Assembly (NCBI RefSeq): GCF_009908285.1
Contig: NZ_JAAARM010000034.1
Location: 1 to 64,000, forward strand
Reading direction: 5' to 3'
Origin: Pseudomonas sp. Fl4BN1
GTDB taxonomy: Bacteria; Pseudomonadota; Gammaproteobacteria; Pseudomonadales; Pseudomonadaceae
DNA length: 64,000 bases
Of this stretch, positions 17,039 through 25,717 are shown in pieces. The stretch's first letter is position 1. Each line of letters begins with the position of its first letter. The notes beneath the pieces were generated by a model that was not told where the DNA came from, did not search any database, and saw nothing but the letters and a program-made list of their open reading frames with translations. A program made the position numbers and the translations under genes.

Positions 17039-18190
17039 ATGCTGACTGCTTTTCCTGCGCACACCTATCGCAACCGTATTGATGCTATCAAACGCCGTCT
17101 CGCCGAACGTGATCTGGAGGCCTTGGTGGTCAACTTTCCAGAGAACATCAACTACTTGACCGGTTTCGACAGCCTAGGCTTCCTCTGGTACCAGGCCTTG
17201 ATTATCTCGCCCAAACTGGCCGAACCAATCTTCGTTACCCGCACCAGCGAAGAACCCTGCACCTGGGAGCTGTCATGTATCAAAGATGCCATTTTCTACG
17301 ACATCGCCAAGGAGGAACCACTGCGCATCGTCGCTGAAATGTTGGCCCAGGCCGGGCTGAGCCAAGCCCCAATAGGGTTGGAGATGTCTGCCTCAACCTT
17401 CTCTCCATTGCAGTTCAAAGCCTTATGCGACTATTTACCCGAGGCACGTTTTGAAGATGCCTCACGGCTGATTGCACAAGAGCGTTTGATCAAGACCCCC
17501 CTTGAACTCGCCTATCAACGCAGTGCCGCGCGAATGGCGGACCTTGGCATGCTAGCGGCTTTTGAGGCCTTGCGTCCTGGCATATCAGAAGTGGAAGTGG
17601 CCGGTATCGTTGCTCACGCACTGGGCAAGGCAGGAAGTGAAAACGCCGCCATCAGTCCAATGTGCTCAACAGGCCCGCGCAGTGCCATGGCCCACGCCAT
17701 GCCGCATCGACAGACCATCAGCCATGGCGACGTGGTAATCCTCGAACATGCGGGAGTCTACAACCGCTATCACGCAATCCTGATGCGCACGGCAGTGATT
17801 GGTCAGCCTACTCCGCGCTTGCGAGAAGTCTCGGCTTTGCTCACAGAAGCGTTCAACGCCGCTGTTGAAACAGCTAAACCAGGCACACCGATGGGCGAAG
17901 TCAACCGGGTGTGCAACAAGATTCTTGATCGAATCGACCTGTCACGCACCCGCGTCCACCGCATTGGTTCCAGCCTGGGCTTGGCCTACCCCGCAACGTT
18001 GCTGGAAACCATGGTGCTCGACGAAACAGATGAATGCCTGTTCAAACCCAATATGTCGTTCTCCATTGAACCTAATCTGTCGCTGTACAACGAAGGGTTC
18101 GGTATCAAGCTCGGCGACACTGTACTTTGCAGTGCAGAAGGGTCCAGCAGCCTGTCTGCATTACCTCCCGAATTGACCATCATCAATTGA
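17039..18190 (+). CDS. Creatinase/DoeA-like M24-family protein lacking most metal ligands
   Basis: This is a 383-residue pita-bread-fold protein: N-terminal creatinase_N domain (RIDAIKRRLAERDLEALVV, NFPENINYLTGFDS) and a C-terminal M24 domain from about residue 160. Against E. coli PepP, the metal ligands fall at Glu236 (for Asp), Ile247 (for Asp), Ser311 (for His), Glu344 (kept) and Gly359 (for Glu). A dinuclear metallopeptidase centre is therefore unlikely. That pattern resembles metal-independent creatinase or ectoine hydrolase DoeA, both amidinohydrolase-type. AAGGAG lies 8 bases before the ATG. Substrate unknown. Confidence 0.8.
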   Translation: MLTAFPAHTYRNRIDAIKRRLAERDLEALVVNFPENINYLTGFDSLGFLWYQALIISPKLAEPIFVTRTSEEPCTWELSCIKDAIFYDIAKEEPLRIVAEMLAQAGLSQAPIGLEMSASTFSPLQFKALCDYLPEARFEDASRLIAQERLIKTPLELAYQRSAARMADLGMLAAFEALRPGISEVEVAGIVAHALGKAGSENAAISPMCSTGPRSAMAHAMPHRQTISHGDVVILEHAGVYNRYHAILMRTAVIGQPTPRLREVSALLTEAFNAAVETAKPGTPMGEVNRVCNKILDRIDLSRTRVHRIGSSLGLAYPATLLETMVLDETDECLFKPNMSFSIEPNLSLYNEGFGIKLGDTVLCSAEGSSSLSALPPELTIIN

Positions 18191-18236
18191 AGTGCGTAAC
18201 AGGGAGATTTTTTAATCTCGACGACTTGCTGCGTAA

Positions 18237-19217
18237 TTACACCGGCACCGACGCACTTGAGTCGCAGGATAGAGCTAAAGCCGATGCTCTCCCCCCCTTG
18301 AGCGCGCTATGAGCGACCACCTGCTTGACCTGCTCGCGCAACCAGACATGGGCCGGCTCATTGTCGAAACGCTGATGCCAGATCTGCACAAAGGGAAACG
18401 GCGGAATCGGCAACGGCGGCCGCAGCTGGATCAGGTCCTGGTTGAGCAGGGCTTCGTCCAGAGTGCGGGTGGCCACCGTGAGGATCAGGTCAGTGTTGTG
18501 AATCATGCTGGGGGCGGTCCGCCAATGGGGCACGCTCACGGCAATTCGCCGTTGCAGCCCTTCATCGCGCAGCAGGCTGTCCACCTCGCCACTGGCACTG
18601 CCATCCATCGACACCAGAATGTGCGGTCGCGCCAGGTAGCTGTCCAGGTCCAGCCTGCCGTCGGCCGGCAGGGTACGCCGGTCGAGGAGACAGGAGAAGG
18701 TTTCCTCGAACAGCACTTCGGTGGAAATGTCACCCGACAGATTGGGAAACACCCCCAGGGCCAGGTCGATCTTGCCCTGGGACACCTGCTCGAACATGCC
18801 GTGTCGAGTGTCCTGGGTCACCAGCAACGTGGTGTTCGGCGCATCGCGGCGCAAACGCACCATCAGGTTGGGCAGCACCAGCGCCGCGCCGTAGTCGGAC
18901 ATCGCCAGGGTGAAGATGCGCTGGGAGCTGGCGGGGTCGAATTCGATGGACTTGCCGAACAGGGTTTCGATCTGGCCGAGGATTTCGCGCAACGGTTGCT
19001 GAATGTTCTGGGCCAGGGAGCTGAGCACCAGCTCGCTGCCACGGCGAATCAGGATCGGGTCGTCCAGCAGTCCCCGCAACTTGCTCAAAGAGTGGCTGAT
19101 CGCCGGCTGGCTCAAGTGCAGGCGCAGGGCCGTGCGGGTGACGTGTTTTTCCGTCAGCAGCGCATCGAGCACCACCAGCAGATTCAAATCGATATTGCGT
19201 AGTAAGACCGTGACCAT
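18237..19217 (-). CDS. LysR-family transcriptional regulator
   Basis: The 326-residue protein has an N-terminal winged HTH typical of the NodD/NahR-like branch: DLNLLVVLDALLTEKHVTRTA, then HLSQPAISHSLSKLRGLLDDPILIRRG. A LysR substrate-binding domain follows from about residue 90. It is divergent from the VOC/RND operon with only 46 bases between start codons. By the usual LysR arrangement it probably controls that operon together with its own gene. Confidence 0.92.
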   Translation of the reverse strand: MVTVLLRNIDLNLLVVLDALLTEKHVTRTALRLHLSQPAISHSLSKLRGLLDDPILIRRGSELVLSSLAQNIQQPLREILGQIETLFGKSIEFDPASSQRIFTLAMSDYGAALVLPNLMVRLRRDAPNTTLLVTQDTRHGMFEQVSQGKIDLALGVFPNLSGDISTEVLFEETFSCLLDRRTLPADGRLDLDSYLARPHILVSMDGSASGEVDSLLRDEGLQRRIAVSVPHWRTAPSMIHNTDLILTVATRTLDEALLNQDLIQLRPPLPIPPFPFVQIWHQRFDNEPAHVWLREQVKQVVAHSALKGGRASALALSCDSSASVPV

Positions 19218-19263
19218 CCTGTCATTTCCAACTCAGGGAGCACTCTCCCAAAAGGAGCAACAC

Positions 19264-19677
19264 ATGCTGCAACTCAAACGGATTATTGAAACAGCCCTTT
19301 ATGTGAACGATCTCGATATTGCGAAGGAATTCTACGCAAAAACCTTCCAGCTGGAAGTCATGGTCGAGAGCGACGAGCTAGTGGCGCTGAACATCGGCGA
19401 CCAGAATACCCTGTTGCTGTTCAAGCGAGGCGCCTCGCTGCACACCAAGTACCTCAGCGGCGGAGAGATCCCGTCCCACGATGCCAGCGGACGAATTCAC
19501 GTGTGCTTCGCCATCGACAAGCAGGACCTGTCCAGTTGGCGGGAACGGCTGGCCCGTTGCGGCATACCCCTGGAAGGCCGGACAGAATGGCCCAAGGGCG
19601 GTTCCAGCATCTACTTCCGCGATCCGGATGAAAACCTCGTCGAGCTGCTCACGCCCGGTTGCTGGCCGATCTACTGA
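19264..19677 (+). CDS. VOC-family (glyoxalase/bleomycin-resistance-like) protein
   Basis: This 137-residue protein has two beta-alpha-beta-beta-beta modules: TALYVNDLDIAKEFYAKTFQLEV, then HVCFAIDKQDLSSWRERL and a C-terminal IYFRDPDENLVELLTPG with the metal-ligand glutamate pattern of VOC enzymes. AAAGGAG lies upstream of the ATG at 19264; the longer frame to 19003 is not used. It could be a dioxygenase, a glyoxalase-like lyase or a drug-binding protein. The gene lies 30 bases upstream of the RND adaptor gene in the same direction, suggesting one operon. Confidence 0.85.
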   Translation: MLQLKRIIETALYVNDLDIAKEFYAKTFQLEVMVESDELVALNIGDQNTLLLFKRGASLHTKYLSGGEIPSHDASGRIHVCFAIDKQDLSSWRERLARCGIPLEGRTEWPKGGSSIYFRDPDENLVELLTPGCWPIY

Positions 19678-19707
19678 AACTGCAACAGACGTCAAGGAGT
19701 GAATGTC

Positions 19708-20859
19708 ATGGTGTCCGTCGGTGTAACCAAGCACCCGTCCCTGCGCGCGCAACTGGTGCTGATCGCTGCACTGTTGATCCTCGGCCTGCTGGCCTGGTGG
19801 CTGTGGCACGGAACCCGGCCCGGCCCCCAGGCCTACGCACAGGCCCCGGTCAAGGTCGCGGTGGCGAACGCCAGCCTGCAGCCGTTCACCCGGTACCTGG
19901 AAGCCATCGGCGAGCTGGAGGCGGTCCAGCAAGTCAGCGTACCGGCGGAAATCGGCGGGCGCATCGTCGCACTGCTGGTCCAGTCCGGGCAGCGGGTCGA
20001 GCGCGGACAGGTCCTGGTGCAGCTCAACGATGGGCCTCAACGCGGCAATCTGCTGCGCCTGCAAGGCGAAATGGAAAACGCCAAGGTGCGGCTGGAGCGC
20101 TCGCGGCGTCTGGTATCGGTCAATGCCACCTCCAAGGAGGCCTTCGACGATGCCCAGACCGAACTTTCCACCGCCAAGGGGGCGTTGCAGGCACTCACCG
20201 CGCAGATCGAGCAGCGCACCATTCGCGCGCCCTTCTCCGGCACCCTGGGGATCCGCAAGGTCCACCTGGGTCAATATGTGAACCCCGGCGACATCTTGAT
20301 CAACCTGGTGGGCGACAAGGGCCTGTACGTCAACTTCAGCGTTGCGGAGCAAGCCCTGCCCCAAGTCAGGCCGGGGGCGGTGCTGGAGGTGGTCCTTGAC
20401 GCCCTGCCCGAGCAGAAGCTCAGTGCCGTGGTGAGTTCCCTCGACCCGTTCCTCGATCGCACTCGCACCCTCAGTGTCCAGGCCCGCCTGCAAGATGCAC
20501 CGGCCGCGGCGTTGCCACGGATGTTCGCCCGCGTACGCCTGGCCCAGCCCATGCCCAGTGACACCTTGAGCGTGCCGGAAACCGCCGTGACCTATAACGC
20601 CTACGGCGAAGAACTGTTTGTGGTCCAGCCCGCCGAGAACGGCCAGGGCGCACCAACGGTGCGCCGGGTATCAGTCAAGACCGGTGAGCGGCGCGACGGC
20701 CGCGTGGTCATCGACAGCGGCCTGGCGCCGGGTCAACAGGTGGTGATCTCCGGGCAGATCAAGCTCAGTGACGGCTCGGCGATCGAGCCCCAGCAGCACA
20801 GCGTGCTCACCCCCCCGAACACCGCTGACGCCACCGTCGCCGTTGGAGAGACGCCGTGA
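19708..20859 (+). CDS. RND efflux periplasmic adaptor (membrane fusion protein)
   Basis: The 383-residue protein has an N-terminal membrane anchor (LRAQLVLIAALLILGLLAWWLW) and a lipoyl/barrel-sandwich hairpin. It includes IRAPFSGTLGIRKVHLGQYVNPGD, the hallmark of RND adaptors. No lipobox is visible, so it is anchored by a transmembrane helix. I chose ATG 19708 because AAGGAG lies 8 bases before it; the in-frame GTG at 19699 overlaps that site. It overlaps the permease gene by 4 bases. Confidence 0.93.
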   Translation: MVSVGVTKHPSLRAQLVLIAALLILGLLAWWLWHGTRPGPQAYAQAPVKVAVANASLQPFTRYLEAIGELEAVQQVSVPAEIGGRIVALLVQSGQRVERGQVLVQLNDGPQRGNLLRLQGEMENAKVRLERSRRLVSVNATSKEAFDDAQTELSTAKGALQALTAQIEQRTIRAPFSGTLGIRKVHLGQYVNPGDILINLVGDKGLYVNFSVAEQALPQVRPGAVLEVVLDALPEQKLSAVVSSLDPFLDRTRTLSVQARLQDAPAAALPRMFARVRLAQPMPSDTLSVPETAVTYNAYGEELFVVQPAENGQGAPTVRRVSVKTGERRDGRVVIDSGLAPGQQVVISGQIKLSDGSAIEPQQHSVLTPPNTADATVAVGETP

Positions 20860-23800
20860 GATTCACCGATCTGTTCGTTCGCCGCCCGGTGCTCGCGCTG
20901 GTGGTCAGCCTGTTGATCCTGCTGGCCGGCCTCAAGGCCTACAGCAACCTGCCGGTGCGGCAGTACCCGCTGCTGGAGAGCTCGGTGATCAGCGTTACCA
21001 CCGACTACCCCGGCGCCCCGGCGGAGCTGATGCAAGGCTTTGTCACCCAGCCAATCAACCAGGCCCTGGCATCTGTGGAGGGTGTCGACTACGTCAGCTC
21101 GTCCTCGGTCCAGGGGCGCAGCCTCATTACCCTGCGCATGGCCCTCAACCAGGACTCATCCAAGACCCTCAGCGAGGTGATCGCCAAGGTCAACCAGGTC
21201 AAGTATCGCCTGCCCGAGCAGGCCTACGACCCGGTGATCGAGCGCTCCGCAGGAGACGCCACGGCCGTGGCCTATGTCGGTTTTGCCAGTCGCTCGCTGT
21301 CCGCCTCGGCGCTGAGCGACTACCTGAGCCGGGTGGTGCAACCGCTGTTTTCCAGTATCGAAGGCGTAGCCAAAGTCGAGACCTTCGGCGGCCAGCGCCT
21401 GGCCATGCGCCTGTGGCTGGACCCGCAACGGATGGCCGGCCACGGCATCAGCGCGGCCCAGGTGGAACAGGCGATTCGTGCCAACAACTTCCAGGCCGCT
21501 CCCGGCCAGATCAAAGGCCAGTACGTGATCTCCTCGATCCAGGTCAACACCGACCTCAGCAGCCTGGACGAGTTTCGCGACATGGTCATCAGCAACCGCG
21601 GTGACCACCTGTTGCGCCTGCGGGACATCGCCCGGGTCGAGCTGGGTTCGGCCTCCTATGAAACCAGCGCCCTGATGGACGGCAAGCCAGCGGTGCACCT
21701 GGGCCTGTACGCCACCCCCAAGGGCAATCCGCTGCTGATCGTCGCCGACATCAAGCGCCTGCTGCCGGAGATCCAGAAGACCCTGCCACCGGGCGTGGAA
21801 GTGGCCCTGGCCTTCGAGACCGCCCACTTCATCCAGGCGTCAATCATCGAGGTGATCGAAACCCTGATCGAAGCCGTGCTGATCGTGGTGGCCATCATCT
21901 ACCTGTGCCTGGGTTCGGTGCGCAGCGTGTTGATTCCGGTGGTGAGCATCCCGCTGTCGATGGTCGGCGCCCTGGCACTGATGGAGCTGTTCGGCTTCAG
22001 CATCAACTTGCTGACCCTGCTGGCCATGGTGCTGGCCATCGGCCTGGTGGTGGATGACGCCATCGTGGTCATGGAGAACATCCACCGTCATCTCAAGGAA
22101 GGCCGTACGCCGCTCCAGGCAGCCTTTGTCGGTGCCCGGGAAATTGCCTCGCCGGTGATCGCCATGACCATCACCCTGGCCGCGGTGTACATGCCCATCG
22201 GCCTGATGAGCGGGCTGACCGGTGCGCTGTTCAAGGAGTTTGCCCTGACCCTGGCCGGCGCGGTGCTGATCTCCGGGGTGGTGGCTCTGACCCTGACCCC
22301 GGTGATGTGCGCCAAGCTGCTGCCGACGGGCCAGCAGGAAGGCCGCATGAGCCGTTGGGCCGAGCAGTTTTTCCACTGGCTGGCACGCCTCTACCAGCAC
22401 GGCCTGGTGCGCTCGCTGCGCTGGCGCAGCGCGGTGCTGGCATTTGCCGCCCTGGTGCTGCTCAGCCTGCCGTGGCTCTACGGCCACGCCAGCAAGGAAC
22501 TGGCGCCCAACGAAGACCAGGGCAACCTGCTGCTGGCGATCAAGTCGCCACAGCATGCCAACCTGGATTACGTCGAGCGGTATGCCTACCAGTTGGACGC
22601 GATACTTCAAGCCCTGCCAGAGACCGTCAGCACCTGGATCATCAATGGCAACGATGGCGTTGCCGCCAGTTTCGCCGGGGTCAACTTCAGCGAATGGTCG
22701 CAACGCCAGCGCAGTGCAGCCAGCATCCAGAGCGAGTTGCAACAAAATGTCGACGCGGTGGAGGGCAACTCGATCTTCGTCTTTCAACTGCCGCCCCTGC
22801 CGGCGTCCACCGGTGGCCTGCCGGTGCAACTGGTAATCCGCAGCACCGAGGACTACCGCTCGCTGTACCAGGCCATGGAAGAGATCAAGAGCAAGGCCCG
22901 CTCCAGCGGCCTGTTCGCGGTGGTGGACAGCGACCTGGCATTCAACAACCCGGTGACCGAAGTACGCATCGATCGCAGCAAAGCCAATAGCCTGGGGATT
23001 CGCATGCAGGACGTCGGCAATACTCTGGCCGTGCTGATTGGCGAGAACTACACCAACCGTTTCGCCCTGCAGGGACGCTCCTATGACGTGATCCCCCAAA
23101 GCACCGCCGCTCAACGCCTGACCCCGCAAGCCCTCAGCGGCTTCTACGTCGACACCGACAGCGGCGCCCAGGTGCCGTTGTCGACCGTGGTCAGCCTGCA
23201 TGACAGCATCCAGCCCAACAAGCTCAAGCAGTTCAACCAGCAGAACGCAGCGATCTTCCAGGGCATCCCCGCGCCGGGGGTCAGCCTAGGCCAGGCCGTG
23301 GCCTTCCTGCAGCAGCAGAGCCAGGAGCTGCCCGCCAGTTTCAGCCACGACTGGCAAGCCGACTCACGCCAGTTCATCCACGAAGGCAACGCCCTGCTGC
23401 TGACGTTTCTGTTCGCCCTCATCGTCATCTACATGGTGTTGGCCGCGCAGTACGAAAGCCTGAGCGACCCATTGATCATCCTGATCACCGTCCCCCTGTC
23501 GATCTGCGGCGCGTTGATCCCGCTGGCGCTGGGACTGGCAACCATCAACATCTATACGCAGATCGGCCTGGTGACCTTGATCGGACTGATCAGCAAGCAC
23601 GGCATCCTGATGGTGGAGTTCGCCAATGAGCTGCGGATCGCCCACGGCTATACCCCGGCCCAGGCGATTATCCGCGCCGCACGGATCCGCCTGCGACCGA
23701 TCCTCATGACCACCGCCGCCATGGTGGTGGGGCTGGTACCACTGCTGTTCTCCTCCGGCGCCGGCGCCAGCAGCCGTTTCGGCCTGGGCCTGGTGATCGT

Positions 23801-23918
23801 CATCGGGATGCTGGTGGGCACCCTGTTCACCCTGTTCGTCCTGCCGTCGATCTACAGCCTGATGGCCCGCGCCCACAGCCGCTCTAGCGAGCTGGAGGAA
23901 CTGCAGCAACTGGCCTAA
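20856..23918 (+). CDS. RND efflux permease (HAE-1 type)
   Basis: This 1020-residue protein has the full RND architecture: first membrane helix (LFVRRPVLALVVSLLILLAGL), two large periplasmic loops, and central helices with the proton-relay Asp-Asp pair in LAIGLVVDDAIVVMENIHRH. The late motif is FANELRIAHGYTPAQAIIRAA. It resembles the MexF/OqxB-like or VexF-like hydrophobic drug exporters, but the substrate cannot be assigned. The start is GTG 20856, overlapping the adaptor stop (GTGA). No outer-membrane channel gene is in this operon, so it must use one encoded elsewhere. Confidence 0.95.
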   Translation: MRFTDLFVRRPVLALVVSLLILLAGLKAYSNLPVRQYPLLESSVISVTTDYPGAPAELMQGFVTQPINQALASVEGVDYVSSSSVQGRSLITLRMALNQDSSKTLSEVIAKVNQVKYRLPEQAYDPVIERSAGDATAVAYVGFASRSLSASALSDYLSRVVQPLFSSIEGVAKVETFGGQRLAMRLWLDPQRMAGHGISAAQVEQAIRANNFQAAPGQIKGQYVISSIQVNTDLSSLDEFRDMVISNRGDHLLRLRDIARVELGSASYETSALMDGKPAVHLGLYATPKGNPLLIVADIKRLLPEIQKTLPPGVEVALAFETAHFIQASIIEVIETLIEAVLIVVAIIYLCLGSVRSVLIPVVSIPLSMVGALALMELFGFSINLLTLLAMVLAIGLVVDDAIVVMENIHRHLKEGRTPLQAAFVGAREIASPVIAMTITLAAVYMPIGLMSGLTGALFKEFALTLAGAVLISGVVALTLTPVMCAKLLPTGQQEGRMSRWAEQFFHWLARLYQHGLVRSLRWRSAVLAFAALVLLSLPWLYGHASKELAPNEDQGNLLLAIKSPQHANLDYVERYAYQLDAILQALPETVSTWIINGNDGVAASFAGVNFSEWSQRQRSAASIQSELQQNVDAVEGNSIFVFQLPPLPASTGGLPVQLVIRSTEDYRSLYQAMEEIKSKARSSGLFAVVDSDLAFNNPVTEVRIDRSKANSLGIRMQDVGNTLAVLIGENYTNRFALQGRSYDVIPQSTAAQRLTPQALSGFYVDTDSGAQVPLSTVVSLHDSIQPNKLKQFNQQNAAIFQGIPAPGVSLGQAVAFLQQQSQELPASFSHDWQADSRQFIHEGNALLLTFLFALIVIYMVLAAQYESLSDPLIILITVPLSICGALIPLALGLATINIYTQIGLVTLIGLISKHGILMVEFANELRIAHGYTPAQAIIRAARIRLRPILMTTAAMVVGLVPLLFSSGAGASSRFGLGLVIVIGMLVGTLFTLFVLPSIYSLMARAHSRSSELEELQQLA

Positions 23919-23939
23919 GCCTGCGCCACATGCACAACA

Positions 23940-23957
23940 GGCGGCCCAAGGGCCGCC
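23940..23957. terminator. Bidirectional terminator between the RND operon and phoH-like gene
   Basis: A perfect 8-bp stem GGCGGCCC/GGGCCGCC with a 2-base central gap lies between convergent genes and is flanked by CACAACA and TTGTGTTT, which extend the pairing imperfectly. Confidence 0.75.
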
Positions 23958-23978
23958 CGTTGTGTTTCAGGGGTGAGG

Positions 23979-25373
23979 TTACAGGTGGGTTTCGGCGTAT
24001 TCCGCCAGGATCGAGCGCGGCACCCCTTGCAGGGTGATGTGCACACCGTTGGGGAAATCCTTGAAGCGTTCGGTGAGGTAGGTCAGGCCCGAGCTGGTGG
24101 CCGACAGGTAAGGGGTATCGATCTGTGCCAGGTTGCCCAGGCACACCACTTTGGAACCGGCGCCGGCACGGGTGATGATGGTTTTCATCTGGTGCGGGGT
24201 GAGGTTCTGGCATTCGTCGATCAGGATCAGGCTCTGCTGGAAGCTGCGACCGCGGATGTAGTTCAGGGATTTGAACTGCAACGGCACCTTGCTGAGGATG
24301 TAGTCGACGCTGCCATGGGTGTTCTCGTCATCCATGTGCAGGGCTTCAAGGTTGTCGGTAATCGCGCCGAGCCAGGGTTCCATTTTCTCCGCCTCGGTGC
24401 CCGGCAGGAAGCCGATCTCCTGGTCCAGCCCCTGCACGCTGCGGGTGGCGATGATCCGCCGGTAGCGCTTGCTGACCATGGTCTGCTCGATGGCGGCGGC
24501 CAGGGCCAGGATGGTCTTGCCGGAACCAGCGGCGCCGGACAGGTTGACCAGATGGATGTCCGGATCGAGCAGCGCGTACAGCGCCAGGCCCTGGTAGATA
24601 TCACGCGGTTTCAGGCCCCAGGCTTCCTGGTGCAACAGGGGTTCCTGATGCAGGTCGAGAATCAGCAGCACATCGGCGCGGATTTCCTTGATCCAGCCGA
24701 CAAAGCCCTGCTCGTCGATGATGAATTCGTTGATGTGTACCGCCGGCAGGTTGTCGATCAACTGCACCTGGTGCCAGGTACGACCGTGGTCCTGGCGGGT
24801 TTCCACCTTGCTCACGCGATCCCAGAACGAACCACTCATGTTGTGGAAGCCGTTGGGCAGCAGGGACACATCGTCCACCAGCTGGTCGGTGCTGTAGTCC
24901 TCGGCGGCGATCCCGCAGGCCCGCGCCTTGAGGCGCATGTTGATGTCTTTGGTCACCAGCACCACGGGCAAGTCCTTGTTGCGCGCGTGCAGGTCGATCA
25001 ACTGGTTGATGATGATGTTGTCGTTGAGATTGTCCGGCAACAGGCTATTGGGCTCGTTGCGCTTGCTCATCAGGATCGACAGCAAGCCCTTGGGCCCACT
25101 CTTGCCGCGTTGGATCGGTACGCCCAGTTCGACATCCTCGGGAGAGGCTTCGCCGAGGGTCTTGTCGATCAGGCGAATGGCCTGCCGGCATTCTGCAGCA
25201 ACGCTGTGATGCCCGCTCTTGAGCTTGTCCAGCTCTTCAAGGACGGTCATCGGGATGGCGACGTGGTGTTCTTCGAAGTTCAGCAGGGCGTTGGGATCGT
25301 GAATCAATACATTGGTATCGAGTACATAAAGGATTGGCTGATTGGAAGAAGAGCTACGTCCGTGGTCATCCAT
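23979..25373 (-). CDS. PhoH-family protein with N-terminal PIN domain
   Basis: The 464-residue protein starts with a PIN ribonuclease-like domain: YVLDTNVLIHDPNALLNF near residues 15-32 and LVTKDINMRLKARACG near residues 130-145, with the acidic residues expected for metal binding. The second half is a PhoH P-loop ATPase: Walker A GAAGSGKTILAL and Walker B LILIDECQNL. PIN-PhoH proteins are thought to be RNA helicase/nuclease enzymes; the cellular role in Pseudomonas is unclear. It is transcribed alone toward the RND terminator. Confidence 0.92.
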   Translation of the reverse strand: MDDHGRSSSSNQPILYVLDTNVLIHDPNALLNFEEHHVAIPMTVLEELDKLKSGHHSVAAECRQAIRLIDKTLGEASPEDVELGVPIQRGKSGPKGLLSILMSKRNEPNSLLPDNLNDNIIINQLIDLHARNKDLPVVLVTKDINMRLKARACGIAAEDYSTDQLVDDVSLLPNGFHNMSGSFWDRVSKVETRQDHGRTWHQVQLIDNLPAVHINEFIIDEQGFVGWIKEIRADVLLILDLHQEPLLHQEAWGLKPRDIYQGLALYALLDPDIHLVNLSGAAGSGKTILALAAAIEQTMVSKRYRRIIATRSVQGLDQEIGFLPGTEAEKMEPWLGAITDNLEALHMDDENTHGSVDYILSKVPLQFKSLNYIRGRSFQQSLILIDECQNLTPHQMKTIITRAGAGSKVVCLGNLAQIDTPYLSATSSGLTYLTERFKDFPNGVHITLQGVPRSILAEYAETHL

Positions 25374-25717
25374 ACTCGGTCACCTTATGTGGGAGCCAGT
25401 CGACGCAACACCATGGGGTATCGCGCCTCGAAGGGCCACCGAATTCACCCGCTGGGGTTCAGGTGAGCTGCACACAAGGAGTCTTGGGAGACGCCACCTG
25501 TGTTGCAGGTTTCGGCGGTCTGACTTCGTAATACTCCAAAAACCATGACAGGAAAAAGCACTTTGACGCTTTTTTGAAGTTTATTTTTCAGAGTGACGAA
25601 AAGCCCTTGGCGAGCTGTCCGGGCACCGCTAAAGTCATAAGTTCACCTGGCTCGAAATCTTCTGCAAGTTCAGCTCTTTTATCGGCTAAATCGCCTGTTT
25701 CCGGCAGGTTTACCGTT
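25374..25717. other. Intergenic region between the PhoH-like and deacetylase-like genes
   Basis: These 344 bases hold the promoter of the PhoH-like gene and the 3' flank of the deacetylase-like gene. Only short chance open frames occur. I see no clear repeat, RNA or strong terminator. Confidence 0.4.

Noticed and set aside
19699..19707. GTG at 19699 as start of the RND adaptor
   Set aside because: It overlaps the AAGGAG site, leaving no spacing; ATG 19708 fits better.
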